Assembly: GCA_945947905.1 (NCBI GenBank)
Contig: CAMEZO010000001.1
Location: forward strand, 1-64,000
Reading direction: 5' to 3'
Length of the DNA stretch: 64,000 nt
DNA from: an uncultured bacterium
Lineage (GTDB): Bacteria; Verrucomicrobiota; Verrucomicrobiia; Verrucomicrobiales; Akkermansiaceae
Positions 26,531 through 36,768 of the stretch are shown piece by piece. How positions within the stretch are numbered: position 1 is the first letter of the stretch; each line of letters opens with the position of its first letter. Both the position numbers and the translations under genes were made by a program. The notes below the pieces were generated by a model that had not been told where the DNA came from, searched no databases, and was given only the letters and a program-made list of their open reading frames with translations.

Positions 26531-28429
26531 ATGAAGTGTATCGTCATTACAGGCGGCATAGCCTCCGGCAAGTCCACCGTAGTTCAGCTGTTGCAGGAGC
26601 TCGGCGGGGAAGATTTGTGCGTTTTTGACAGCGACCGCGCAGTGGCGGAGCTGTTGGACGGCGGCACCCTGTCTGCGACGTTGGCAGAGACCTTCGGACC
26701 GGAGGCCGTAGATGCCGACGGCAAGGTGAACAAGGCTTTTCTGCGGGGGATTGTGGCGCATGATGAGGAGGGGCGCAGCAAACTCAATACGCTCATTCAT
26801 CCGCTTGTGGCCGAGCGCTTCCGTGCAGCGAAAATCCAGGCGAATAACAGCGGCAAATACCATACCCTGCTGGCGGATATTCCCCTGTACTTTGAGACAA
26901 CCGAGACTTTCCGCTGTGATCTTGTGTGCGCTGTCGCGACAACCGAGGAACAGCAGGTGCAGCGCTTGGCGGCCCGTAATGGCTTGCAGGAGGAGGAAGC
27001 CCGGGCTCTCATGGCCGCGCAACTCCCGACGGCGGAGAAGATGGAGCGCGCCGACGTTGTCATCCGAAACACCGGTTCGCAGGAGCTGCTTCGTGAACAG
27101 GTGCAGCTCTTTTACAACGCTGTCTTGGCCGAGGAAGTGACGGCCTTCCGTGCCAGAAACCTGGTTTACAATGCGAACGAACTGCGGGCGCTGCCGCTGA
27201 ATGATCTCCGCAAGCTGGCCGAGGAAATCCCGGGGAAAGACCTTCGGGACCTCACGCGCGCAGGGCTGGTCAACGCGCTCATGCACCATTATCTGGCGCA
27301 GGGCAGCAAGGTCGTCATCAGCGGTGTGCTGGAGTTTGTGCCCATGGGTGATTTCTTCCTGTTAAAAGACCCGGCGCGCAGCTTTAAGGCCGGCTCGGAT
27401 GACGTTTATATACCGGCCGATTTAATCAATAATTTCTCTCTGCGTGCGGGTAACATGCTGAAAGTCATGCTGCGCCGCCCGTCCAGCATCAAGAAGGACC
27501 GCTATCTGGCAGCCGGTCGAGTACTGGAGATTGAGGGGAAACCGGCGGAGGAGTTTTGCCAAGGCAAGGCTTTTGACACACTCACACCGCTCATCCCCAC
27601 ACAGCGGCTGCTGTTGGAGAATCCGGACATCAAGGAGCCGTCCATGCGTGTGCTGGATCTCATCACGCCCGTGGGCATGGGACAGCGGGCGCTCATCGTG
27701 GCTCCTCCGCGCGGGGGCAAGACAGTGTTGCTCAAGAACATCGCCCGCAGCATTCGAGCCAACTACCCGGAGGCTCACCTGCTGATCTTGCTGTTAGACG
27801 AACGCCCGGAGGAGGTCACGGACTTCGCGGAATCGGTGGATGCTCCGGTCTACGCCTCGACCTTTGATGAACCCGCCAAACGCCACGCGCTGCTCAGCGA
27901 CTTGGTGCTGGAGCGCGCAAAACGCCTCGTGGAGCTCGGTAAGGATGTGGTGATCATGCTGGATTCCCTCACACGACTGGCCCGCGGCTACAACGCTACC
28001 CAGAGCGGCGGCCGCACCATGAGCGGCGGCTTGGGCTCCAACGCTCTCGAAAAGCCCCGCAGATTCTTCGGCGCCGCCCGCAAGGTGGAGGAAGGGGGCA
28101 GTCTCACCATCATTGCCACCTGTTTGGTAGAAACGGAGTCCCGCATGGATGAGATTATCTTTGAGGAATTCAAAGGCACCGGCAACATGGAAATCCGCCT
28201 CGACCGCGAGCTTTCCGAACGCCGCATCTACCCCGCCATCTCGATCCCGCAGAGCGGCACCCGTAACGATGACCGCCTCTATCATCCGGACGAGTACTCC
28301 CGCATCCTGCAGCTGCGCCGTCAGCTCGCCTCCCTCCCCGGCTGGGAGGGGCTGGAAACCCTGCTGGCCAACATCGCCCGCACCCAAAACAACGCCGAAC
28401 TCCTGCTGAAGGGACTTACCATTCACTGA
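26531..28429 (+). CDS. Fused dephospho-CoA kinase / transcription termination factor Rho
   Basis: N-terminal CoaE ([29 protein letters not shown]) and C-terminal Rho ([81 protein letters not shown]) in one uninterrupted ORF. Confidence 0.95.
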   Translation: MKCIVITGGIASGKSTVVQLLQELGGEDLCVFDSDRAVAELLDGGTLSATLAETFGPEAVDADGKVNKAFLRGIVAHDEEGRSKLNTLIHPLVAERFRAAKIQANNSGKYHTLLADIPLYFETTETFRCDLVCAVATTEEQQVQRLAARNGLQEEEARALMAAQLPTAEKMERADVVIRNTGSQELLREQVQLFYNAVLAEEVTAFRARNLVYNANELRALPLNDLRKLAEEIPGKDLRDLTRAGLVNALMHHYLAQGSKVVISGVLEFVPMGDFFLLKDPARSFKAGSDDVYIPADLINNFSLRAGNMLKVMLRRPSSIKKDRYLAAGRVLEIEGKPAEEFCQGKAFDTLTPLIPTQRLLLENPDIKEPSMRVLDLITPVGMGQRALIVAPPRGGKTVLLKNIARSIRANYPEAHLLILLLDERPEEVTDFAESVDAPVYASTFDEPAKRHALLSDLVLERAKRLVELGKDVVIMLDSLTRLARGYNATQSGGRTMSGGLGSNALEKPRRFFGAARKVEEGGSLTIIATCLVETESRMDEIIFEEFKGTGNMEIRLDRELSERRIYPAISIPQSGTRNDDRLYHPDEYSRILQLRRQLASLPGWEGLETLLANIARTQNNAELLLKGLTIH

Positions 28430-28474
28430 CGTGAGGTTCTCTCTCCGGAGCTGATACTCCTTAACTATCATCTC

Positions 28475-28515
28475 ATGTTCACGCTCTCTCTTTCGGAACG
28501 CAAGCTTCATCTTGC
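28475..28515 (+). repeat. 41-nt exact direct repeat, copy 1 (second copy 30031-30071)
   Basis: atgttcacgctctctctttcggaacgcaagcttcatcttgc in both genes. Confidence 0.95.
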
Positions 28516-30019
28516 AGCTCTCCTGTATTTGTCGATACCGTGTATTCTTTTCCTGATTGGATGGGTAACCCCTTATCTCACTCTACCGCTTATCGCGGCT
28601 ATCATTTTTACCATTATAAGGTCGCTCCGACACAAAGGTGAGGTCTGGCAGATTCGCCCTCTCCAACTAATTCAACTAGCAGTTATCTTCCTATTCCTAA
28701 GCCTGCCCCTCATTACAGATGGACTAGTTGGTGGATTCCAAACAGATTGGGATATTCGCAGTTTTCGTCAGGCCATGTATCGGAATCTGATTGATGCTCC
28801 TTGGCCCATCATCTTACCGGACGGTCGTGAATTGACTTACTACTTATCCGGATTTCTCCCTGCTGCGCTCATCTCCAGGCTCACAACTTCTCACTTACTC
28901 CAACAGTGGTTTTTCTTGCTTTGGTCTATTCTGGGAGTATTCCTCGCGACTCTGTTTTTTCTGCACAAATGGAAGAAGATTACTTGGCTCTTCATACTCT
29001 TGTTTATCTTCATGGCAGACCCCCTCTGGCACTTTTACAGCAGCACCTACTCCTTCCCCAGTGGTATGCGGTATGTCGTTTTTTTGCTCCAGAAGCACTA
29101 TGATGTACATCTCGCAGTTTTATCAGATGTTCCAATGTTTCAAACACTTACCGGCTACAAGAGTAGCATATGTGCGTGCAACTCTCTCCCTGGAACTCTC
29201 CTAGCGGTGTCCATGATGATTCACGTTAGGCGAATGTCGTATATTTCAGTCCCGCTGATTATGGCATTCCTGATGTTTTTGTCACCACTCGGAGCGATTG
29301 GATGCTTCCTATTTGCAGCTGTAAGTTACTTCAGGGACTTCACCTTCACAAAAGAGTCTTGTCTCAGGAGAATACCCTGGCTCATTACCCCAATATTACT
29401 TGTCCTCGTCTGTACGATTTATACAGCAAGAGGAGAAAATTCGACTGAAATATGCGCACCGTGGACCATGTGGGGTGTTATACCGTTTCTACTTATTTAT
29501 CTTCATATTCTTGCGGTCGCTTTTGTCTTTATCCTTCCACTGGGCAAAAAGATCTTGTTCGGTGACATATGGCTTAGGACCACACTCTTGTCCATTATAC
29601 TTGTGCCTCTATTGTACATTGGTACAGCGAAGGAATTATCTGCAGGGCATTTTAACGAACTCTGGCTTAAGACATATCCGGCCCTAACCATGATTATTGC
29701 TGCATCTCTGGTCCAATACTGGGCAAAGGCCAACGCGTTCAAATACGCATGGCTAGTATGGTGCTCTATTACACTTGTTCTATATCTGTTTTCATCCGGT
29801 TCCTCCTTTAACCCTTCGCTTCGGGTATTTGATGAGTGGAACGGGCATGTCTACCACACCCAGCCGATCATGAAACAGCATATACCTGATACACACTCAC
29901 CCATCATAGACGGCGTCTTAATAAAGGGAAATGGACAATCTGAACGCCTATTCCCCGGTTGTCTTCTGCCAAAAGCTCCGGGATGTGACTATACTCGACC
30001 CCATCAGCCCTACAACTAA
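28475..30019 (+). CDS. Polytopic membrane protein, tandem paralog 1
   Basis: Multiple hydrophobic segments; DWDIRSFRQAMYRNLIDAPWPIILPDGRELTYYLSGFLPA shared with the next gene. Confidence 0.85.
   Translation: MFTLSLSERKLHLAALLYLSIPCILFLIGWVTPYLTLPLIAAIIFTIIRSLRHKGEVWQIRPLQLIQLAVIFLFLSLPLITDGLVGGFQTDWDIRSFRQAMYRNLIDAPWPIILPDGRELTYYLSGFLPAALISRLTTSHLLQQWFFLLWSILGVFLATLFFLHKWKKITWLFILLFIFMADPLWHFYSSTYSFPSGMRYVVFLLQKHYDVHLAVLSDVPMFQTLTGYKSSICACNSLPGTLLAVSMMIHVRRMSYISVPLIMAFLMFLSPLGAIGCFLFAAVSYFRDFTFTKESCLRRIPWLITPILLVLVCTIYTARGENSTEICAPWTMWGVIPFLLIYLHILAVAFVFILPLGKKILFGDIWLRTTLLSIILVPLLYIGTAKELSAGHFNELWLKTYPALTMIIAASLVQYWAKANAFKYAWLVWCSITLVLYLFSSGSSFNPSLRVFDEWNGHVYHTQPIMKQHIPDTHSPIIDGVLIKGNGQSERLFPGCLLPKAPGCDYTRPHQPYN
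29951..29979 (+). repeat. 29-nt exact direct repeat, copy 1 (second copy 31513-31541)
   Basis: ttccccggttgtcttctgccaaaagctcc in both genes. Confidence 0.93.
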
Positions 30020-30030
30020 CATTCTCCACC

Positions 30031-31581
30031 ATGTTCACGCTCTCTCTTTCGGAACGCAAGCTTCATCTTGCGAGTCTGCTCTACCTTAGTCTTCCCTGTA
30101 TCCTCTTTCTCATCGGTTGGGTTACCCCTTGGCTGACTCTGCCGCTTATCGCAGCCATTGTATTCACAATCATCAGGGGTACCCGACATACGGGAGATAT
30201 ATGGCAGATTCAGCCACATCAAGCACTGCTTTTATTGCTTGTATTTTTCATTGTGGCTCTACCTCTGCTCACAACCGGATTAGCAGGAGGATACAATACA
30301 GCGTGGGATATTACCAGTTTTCGCCAAGCTATGTATCGAAATCTCATCGATGCACCCTGGCCTATCGTCCTTCCGGATGGTCGAGAACTCACATACTATA
30401 TTGCCGGCTTTCTGCCTGCGGCTATGGCAAGCCGCTTGGTATCCAATACAGATATCCAGCAGTGGTTCCTTTTACTCTGGTCCAATGTAGGCATATTTTT
30501 GGCCTTGCTGTATTTTTTTCATAAACGCAAATGTATATCTTGGCTACTCGTCCTCTTTTTCCTCTTCATGTCGGATCCGGCATGGTATTTCTACTGCGGC
30601 ACACACTGGTTTTCCAGCGCACTGAGGTACATAGCCCATTTGGCAGCTCAACCCGAATGGGGTGGTTATGACATTGCCCTAATTGCGGATTGGCCCACAT
30701 TCCAGACGATCAATTCCTATCAGGTAACAGCATGCGCCTTCAACTCGCTGCCTCCGACACTTCTTGTCTTTGCCATAACACAGCATGTGCAGCGCAATGC
30801 CCTGTATATTCTTCCTCTATCCCTTGCCCTATTAACGATGCTCTCACCACTCGGAGCCATAGGCTGCGCACCCTTTGCCGCCATAGCCTATCTTCGAGTA
30901 TTGCTGGCTGAACAAAAGCGTCCATGGTTATGGGCCTCCTTATGGATGATAGCCCCCCTTTCTATAATTTTCATCAATTTCATCTACTTCACACGCAGCA
31001 ACGGCTCAACATCCGTTTGCCTTCCTTATACTGTGTGGGGGCTACTTCCTTTTCTTATTGTGTATGCCCGAATTCTAATGACATCATTCCTCTTTGCCAT
31101 ACCCCTCATACACAGACTTCCCAAGGATAAAACACTGCTTACAACTCTTGTTTGCATAGCGGTATTGCCTTTGATATATATAGGATCCGCAGCAGAATTG
31201 GATACTGTACACTTCAATGAGTTATGGCTGAAGAATTATCCCATATACGCCTTAGCATTTTCTGCCTCTCTTTCTCTCCATTGGAAAGATGCGAACTGCA
31301 CGAAATATTTCTGGCTGCTATGGAGCACTTTTACAGCCTATCTCTTCTTCAGCGGTGCATTGCGTGGATATAACCAAGATTTGAAAGTCATCGACGAATG
31401 GAACGGACTCATAGGCCACCGGGAGCCTATTCTCATGCAGCATGTACCACAGACTCACTCGCCGATCATAGGCGGGATTCTACTGAACAGGGACGGAGAA
31501 TCGGAAGATACGTTCCCCGGTTGTCTTCTGCCAAAAGCTCCCGGGTGTGATTACTCACGTCCGCCCGCTGAGCAGAAGTAA
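30031..31581 (+). CDS. Polytopic membrane protein, tandem paralog 2
   Basis: Same start MFTLSLSERKLHLA, same SFRQAMYRNLIDAPWPI.LPDGRELTYY block and same end FPGCLLPKAPGCDY. Confidence 0.85.
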   Translation: MFTLSLSERKLHLASLLYLSLPCILFLIGWVTPWLTLPLIAAIVFTIIRGTRHTGDIWQIQPHQALLLLLVFFIVALPLLTTGLAGGYNTAWDITSFRQAMYRNLIDAPWPIVLPDGRELTYYIAGFLPAAMASRLVSNTDIQQWFLLLWSNVGIFLALLYFFHKRKCISWLLVLFFLFMSDPAWYFYCGTHWFSSALRYIAHLAAQPEWGGYDIALIADWPTFQTINSYQVTACAFNSLPPTLLVFAITQHVQRNALYILPLSLALLTMLSPLGAIGCAPFAAIAYLRVLLAEQKRPWLWASLWMIAPLSIIFINFIYFTRSNGSTSVCLPYTVWGLLPFLIVYARILMTSFLFAIPLIHRLPKDKTLLTTLVCIAVLPLIYIGSAAELDTVHFNELWLKNYPIYALAFSASLSLHWKDANCTKYFWLLWSTFTAYLFFSGALRGYNQDLKVIDEWNGLIGHREPILMQHVPQTHSPIIGGILLNRDGESEDTFPGCLLPKAPGCDYSRPPAEQK

Positions 31582-31642
31582 GGGTGGGGCTGCGTTTTCT
31601 GCATTGACATCAGCGGTGGAACATGCTAAGCTGAAGGCAGTC

Positions 31643-32131
31643 ATGAAGGTTAGGAATACGATCATCCGTTGGGGCGTCTTGCTGTTGGGGGCGGTTCTCT
31701 TGCTGCCGTCGCCGTTGACTGCTGCAACGGAGAAGGACAAGGAGCCGCGGACAGCCAAGAAGGATAAGGAGGCGCAGAAGAAGGAGAAAAAGAAGTCTCG
31801 AAAGGAGGCGGAGCAGGAGAAGCAGGCTACGATTCTCTACCAAAAAGAAATGGAGGCACTGGCGAAGGCGGACGCAATGCTGGAGACGGTTAAATCTGAG
31901 AAAGATGCCAAAGAGGCCGTCAAGAAGCTCACCCCGATGTTTGTTAAGCTACGCCCGCAGTGTTATGCCTCCGACAAGGAGCTGGAATCCCTCGCGGAGG
32001 CCCAGAACAAGGTCTCTGCCCGCATGAACCGCTTGAGCAGGGAGAAGTACTTCGAGAGCGCCGGCTTGCAGAAACTCTGGACCATCATCACGGACCCGCT
32101 GTCACGCCGCAGGGAGACCTATATGAAGTAG
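31643..32131 (+). CDS. Secreted Lys/Glu-rich coiled-coil protein of unknown function
   Basis: Signal peptide (IIRWGVLLLGAVLLLPSPLTAA) then KDKEAQKKEKKKSRKEAEQEK. Confidence 0.75.
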   Translation: MKVRNTIIRWGVLLLGAVLLLPSPLTAATEKDKEPRTAKKDKEAQKKEKKKSRKEAEQEKQATILYQKEMEALAKADAMLETVKSEKDAKEAVKKLTPMFVKLRPQCYASDKELESLAEAQNKVSARMNRLSREKYFESAGLQKLWTIITDPLSRRRETYMK

Positions 32132-32297
32132 GCGCAACCCGGAGGCGCCGTTTTTTTGCATTCATTGCGAAAAAAAACTTTTCTTTTCGCAAATTCGCGC
32201 TATAATACGCGCGGCTGACCGCTCGCGCGCGTGAATACTTGCTGTGGATTTTTCGTCTTTACCTGCGTCGGGTGAACCCAGCCAAAAGATACAGACA

Positions 32298-33656
32298 ATG
32301 TCCGATTATACATCCCGAGTACTGGAGCAGGTTCGCGCCAAAAACGCCGGCGAGCCTGAGTTCCTGCAGGCCGTTCAGGAGGTCATCTCCACCATTGCTC
32401 CCGTCCTCTCCGCTAACAAGAAGTACGAAGACAACTGCATTCTTGAGCGCATCACCGAACCGGAGCGCACCATCATCTTCCGCGTGCCGTGGCAGGATGA
32501 CAAGGGCAACATCCGCATCAACCGCGGCTTCCGCGTTGAGTTCAACAGCGCGATCGGGCCCTACAAGGGCGGCCTCCGCTTCCACCCCTCCGTCAACTTG
32601 GGCATCCTCAAGTTCCTCGGCTTCGAGCAGGTCTTCAAGAACTCGCTCACCACGCTCGCCATGGGCGGCGGCAAGGGCGGTTCCGACTTCGACCCCAAGG
32701 GTAAGAGCGACATGGAGGTGATGCGTTTCTGCCAGAGCTTCATGACGGAGCTGCAGCGCCACATCGGCCCGGATACCGACGTACCCGCCGGCGACATCGG
32801 CGTGGGCGGTCGCGAGATCGGCTACCTCTTCGGCCAGTACAAGCGTCTGCGCAACGAGTTCACCGGCGTGCTCACCGGCAAGGCCCTCAACTGGGGCGGC
32901 TCGCTCATCCGCCCGGAGGCTACCGGCTACGGCTGCGTCTACTTCGCGCAGGAGATGCTTGCTACCAAGAACGATGACCTGCAGGGCAAAGTCTGCGTGG
33001 TTTCCGGCTCCGGCAACGTGGCCCAGTACCTCGTCGAGAAGCTCAACCAGCTCGGCGCCAAGGTCATGACCATGTCCGACTCCAACGGCTACATCTTCGA
33101 CCCGGAGGGCATCAACGCCGAGAAGCTCGCTTGGGTCATGGAGCTCAAGAACGTGCGCCGCGGCCGCATCCGCGAGTACGCCGAGCACTTCAAGGGTGCT
33201 CAGTACTTCGAGGGTCAGCGCCCCTGGAGCGTCCCCTGCGACTGCGCTTTCCCCTGCGCCACGCAGAACGAGATCAACGGCCAGGAGGCCGCCACCCTCA
33301 TCAAGAACGGCTGCAAACTCGTGGCCGAGGGTGCTAACATGCCCACCGACCTCGACGGTATCAACAATTACCTGGCCGCCAAGATTCTCTACGGGCCGGC
33401 TAAGGCCGCCAACGCCGGCGGTGTTGCTACCTCCGGTCTCGAGATGGCTCAGAACAGCCAGCGCCTCAACTGGACCTCCGAGGAGGTTGACGCCAAGCTC
33501 CACTCCATCATGGTCAACATCCACCGCAACGCCTACGACCACGCTCGCGAGTTCTCCGGCGATTGCACGGCGGACTTCACCAACTACGTCGCCGGTGCCA
33601 ACATCGCCGGCTTCGTCAAGGTGGCCGATGCCATGATTGACCAGGGCTTGGTCTGA
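32298..33656 (+). CDS. gdhA: Glutamate dehydrogenase (NADP-type)
   Basis: GPYKGGLRFHPSVNLGILKFLGFEQVFKNSLT; MGGGKGGSDFDPKGKSD; PAGDIGVGGREIGYLFG. Confidence 0.97.
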   Translation: MSDYTSRVLEQVRAKNAGEPEFLQAVQEVISTIAPVLSANKKYEDNCILERITEPERTIIFRVPWQDDKGNIRINRGFRVEFNSAIGPYKGGLRFHPSVNLGILKFLGFEQVFKNSLTTLAMGGGKGGSDFDPKGKSDMEVMRFCQSFMTELQRHIGPDTDVPAGDIGVGGREIGYLFGQYKRLRNEFTGVLTGKALNWGGSLIRPEATGYGCVYFAQEMLATKNDDLQGKVCVVSGSGNVAQYLVEKLNQLGAKVMTMSDSNGYIFDPEGINAEKLAWVMELKNVRRGRIREYAEHFKGAQYFEGQRPWSVPCDCAFPCATQNEINGQEAATLIKNGCKLVAEGANMPTDLDGINNYLAAKILYGPAKAANAGGVATSGLEMAQNSQRLNWTSEEVDAKLHSIMVNIHRNAYDHAREFSGDCTADFTNYVAGANIAGFVKVADAMIDQGLV

Positions 33657-33679
33657 TCCCCCCCACCGTTCCATCCCCA

Positions 33680-33713
33680 CCCGCCGCAGCAAATCCCGCT
33701 GCGGCGGGTTTTC
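33680..33713 (+). terminator. Intrinsic terminator of gdhA
   Basis: CCCGCCGCAGC aaatccc GCTGCGGCGGG followed by ttttc. Confidence 0.88.
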
Positions 33714-33793
33714 AGCACACAGCCGAGCGATAAAAAATATCGCATGGCTCATTTTATGCTTCACCTGTACCTTCTGTGTGATATAATAAGGAC

Positions 33794-36754
33794 ATGAATA
33801 CAGAGATACGCGAGTTTTTGGGATGGAGTGAGCCGGCGGTGGAGACGACGTCGAGGCGGTTGTTGGGAATGGGAGCGGTAGAAAGAGGGAGGTGCATAGT
33901 GCTGGTGCCGACGCAGGAGAGTGGGCGGAGGCTGCGGGAGAGGATGGCCGAGATGCGAGAGGGAGGGGCGGTGTTGATGCCGAGAATTCGGCTTGTGACG
34001 CAGTTACAGGGGATGGATGAAGAGGTAGCGGATAGCTTGGAGACGGAGGCGTTTTGGCTTGAGGTCTTGCGAGACGGGGTGGAGGCCGGCCGGTGGGGCG
34101 GGCTGTTTCCCGTAGTACCGGAATGGGAGGACAGACGGGCCGAATGGCGGCGCGGGGTGGCGCGACAACTCATGAAGGTTCGCCGTGATTTGGCAGAAGC
34201 CGAGAAGAGTCCGGAAGAGGTCGTACAGGAGTTGAGCCAGCCCGGGGCACCGTGGGGACCGGAGGCCGAGGAACGCTGGACACAGCTCTGCGACCTTTTC
34301 CGATGCGTGGATGATGCCTTGGTTGCTCGGGGCAAAAAGCCGCAGGGGGCCCGGACAGAGCCACATCTTCCCCCGGGGACAGAACAGGTGATTCTGGCAG
34401 GTCTGCCGCAGGTTTCCCCCGCCACGCGCCGGCTCCTGCACCTGCTGATGCAGCAGGGAGTACGCGTGCGGGCATGGGTCATCGCGCCGCAGGAATATGC
34501 CAACCGCTTTGATGCCTTCGGCGAACCGCTGCGCGCCTATTGGCAGACCTGCCCCATTGACATCCGCGATGAGCAGATTCACGTGGCGTCCGATGAATAT
34601 GACGCCGCCGCCAATGCCCTGAATTGCATGGCCGAGGAACGGCAACGAACCGCCGTCCCCGCGACCTATACCACAGCGGACATCGCCCTCGGCACCTGCG
34701 ATGCACGCTTCATCCCCGCCCTGCGGGCCGAGTTCGGGCAACACGGCCTGCGCGTCACGGACCCCGCGGGCAGACTCGCCGCAGGAACGCCCCCCGTATT
34801 GCTCGTTCGGCAGCTACTCGAAGCCACACGAACGCCTAACCGAGCAGCCGGGTACCAAGACCTGCTGCGGAACCCGATTCTTCAGCGCGCATTCGGCCTG
34901 AAATCCCCCCGCAAACTCGACGTGATGCTGGACTGGATCGCCAAAACACTGTATCCCGACAGCAGGGCCAACCTCCATCAATACCTCTGCCACCCGGAAA
35001 CACTTGAGGGACTCTCATGCCCCGTCCGATATACGAACTTCTGTCCCTACGTCGAGCAGGTGGAAGCCATGGTGCGGCAGGCATGCGAAGGCAAGTCCGC
35101 CGAGCCCCTCGAGACCCTCGGCCGGCAAATCACCGAACAAGCGAACGACACCCCCTACGGCAACATGCTGCGGCGGGCAGCAGAGCGCTACACCGACGTA
35201 GCACGACTTGTCGCGGAGCATCCTTCCCTGTCCTCCGCCGAAGAAGCGACGGGGCTGCTACTCGATGGTTTAACAAAACTTCCCGCCCCCGCGGAAGAGC
35301 GCGCCGACACCGTGCTGGACGCCAACGGCTGGTTAGAGCTTATCTTCGCCCCCGGCAGCCACCTGCTGCTCACGGGACTGCACGACGGCTGCGTGCCGGA
35401 GGAATCCTCCCCCAACGCCTACTTACCCGACAGCCTCTGTGAGCACCTGGGCATGAACTGCCGCGCACGCCGCACCGCGCGAGATAGTTATCTGCTTACC
35501 ATGCTGATGAACAGCCACAGGAGAGCAGACATCATCATCGCACGCGGCCTCAGCACCGGCGACAGCGTCTCCGCCTCCGCCCTCCTCATTCGCTGCCGCG
35601 ATCGCGAGCTGCCGCAGCGCGTTAACAAACTCTTCCGCGAGGTGGAGACCCGGCGACTGATGCCTGCCTTCGAGCGCGGCGAATGGTTCATCCGCGACCT
35701 CTCCGGCGTACCCGACTCTAAACGCACCTTGGTCGATGCGGAACACCCCAATCCTTGGAATTCGCAGGACAAGCCCTTCTCCCCCAGCACCCTGAAGGAA
35801 TTTCTTGCAGACCCACTCGTATTCTGGCTCAGCAAGCTCTACGGGTTAGATGCCTACAAAGCATTCGACACTGAATCCACCCTCCTGCGCCCCAACGATG
35901 CGGGCACCCTGCTGCACGACATACTCAAAAAAATCGGTGATCGCTTTCCCACCGCGGACGGTGCCACGGAAGAGACTATACGCGAAGCCTGCCTGGACCT
36001 ACTCGCCGCAGATTGCAAGCGGCTCTTCGGCGAGCAAATAGCCGTTAACCGCATTCCTCAATACGAAAATATGCAGGCTGTCCTCCGGGACTTTGCCGCC
36101 GTCTACTACAAGGATCTGGCGGACGGATGGACCACTTGCGCCACCGAGACCACGGCGGAGTTCAGCCTCCCGGATGAGAAAATGGGCACGGCCTATCCGT
36201 TCTCCATGCGCATCGACCGCCTGGATTATCACCCCGGGAGAAACATCTACCGAGTCATTGACTACAAAACCGGCAAGAGTGAGACACCGTATGAGAAACA
36301 CCTCAGGCAGTTAGATTCGGACGAGATCAACCTCTACAGGAAACACTTACCGGAGTTTCCCCCGGCATATCTCATTCCGCCCACCAAAGGTAACAGAAAA
36401 CCGACGGAGGCCGCACACGCGTGGCAGGAGTTGCAATTACCCCTCTACGCCGAATATGTGCGCTGCTGCGTCGCAGAGGCCGGAGCCAAACTCCCGGAAA
36501 TAGCATACATGGTTCTCTCCCTCAATGAGAAGAAGGCCGAGTTAAGCTCATGGCCGGAATACGACACGGAGGCCCACGACAGCGCCATGGAATGGGCACT
36601 TCTTGCCGCCCGTCACATCCGCAGCGGCACCTGTCTGGTGAGTGCCGAGATGCTCACCCTGAAGAAAGCGGCCCGTTACGGACAAAAATTCGCCGATATT
36701 CACGACCTCGCCCCGGACGGCCTTCGCCGTCTCCTGAACCTTACCAACGACTAA
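33794..36754 (+). CDS. AddB-like / PD-(D/E)XK nuclease-helicase subunit
   Basis: C-terminal PD-(D/E)XK motif (MRIDRLDYHPGRNIYRVIDYKTGKSETPYEKH); adjacent to the AddA-like helicase. Confidence 0.82.
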   Translation: MNTEIREFLGWSEPAVETTSRRLLGMGAVERGRCIVLVPTQESGRRLRERMAEMREGGAVLMPRIRLVTQLQGMDEEVADSLETEAFWLEVLRDGVEAGRWGGLFPVVPEWEDRRAEWRRGVARQLMKVRRDLAEAEKSPEEVVQELSQPGAPWGPEAEERWTQLCDLFRCVDDALVARGKKPQGARTEPHLPPGTEQVILAGLPQVSPATRRLLHLLMQQGVRVRAWVIAPQEYANRFDAFGEPLRAYWQTCPIDIRDEQIHVASDEYDAAANALNCMAEERQRTAVPATYTTADIALGTCDARFIPALRAEFGQHGLRVTDPAGRLAAGTPPVLLVRQLLEATRTPNRAAGYQDLLRNPILQRAFGLKSPRKLDVMLDWIAKTLYPDSRANLHQYLCHPETLEGLSCPVRYTNFCPYVEQVEAMVRQACEGKSAEPLETLGRQITEQANDTPYGNMLRRAAERYTDVARLVAEHPSLSSAEEATGLLLDGLTKLPAPAEERADTVLDANGWLELIFAPGSHLLLTGLHDGCVPEESSPNAYLPDSLCEHLGMNCRARRTARDSYLLTMLMNSHRRADIIIARGLSTGDSVSASALLIRCRDRELPQRVNKLFREVETRRLMPAFERGEWFIRDLSGVPDSKRTLVDAEHPNPWNSQDKPFSPSTLKEFLADPLVFWLSKLYGLDAYKAFDTESTLLRPNDAGTLLHDILKKIGDRFPTADGATEETIREACLDLLAADCKRLFGEQIAVNRIPQYENMQAVLRDFAAVYYKDLADGWTTCATETTAEFSLPDEKMGTAYPFSMRIDRLDYHPGRNIYRVIDYKTGKSETPYEKHLRQLDSDEINLYRKHLPEFPPAYLIPPTKGNRKPTEAAHAWQELQLPLYAEYVRCCVAEAGAKLPEIAYMVLSLNEKKAELSSWPEYDTEAHDSAMEWALLAARHIRSGTCLVSAEMLTLKKAARYGQKFADIHDLAPDGLRRLLNLTND

Positions 36755-36768
36755 GCTCATTATCCGAC

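Noticed and set aside
32259-33764. 501-aa minus-strand ORF antisense to gdhA
   Set aside because: Low-complexity V/A/G/L-rich shadow frame of a clear glutamate dehydrogenase; no motif and no promoter or RBS seen
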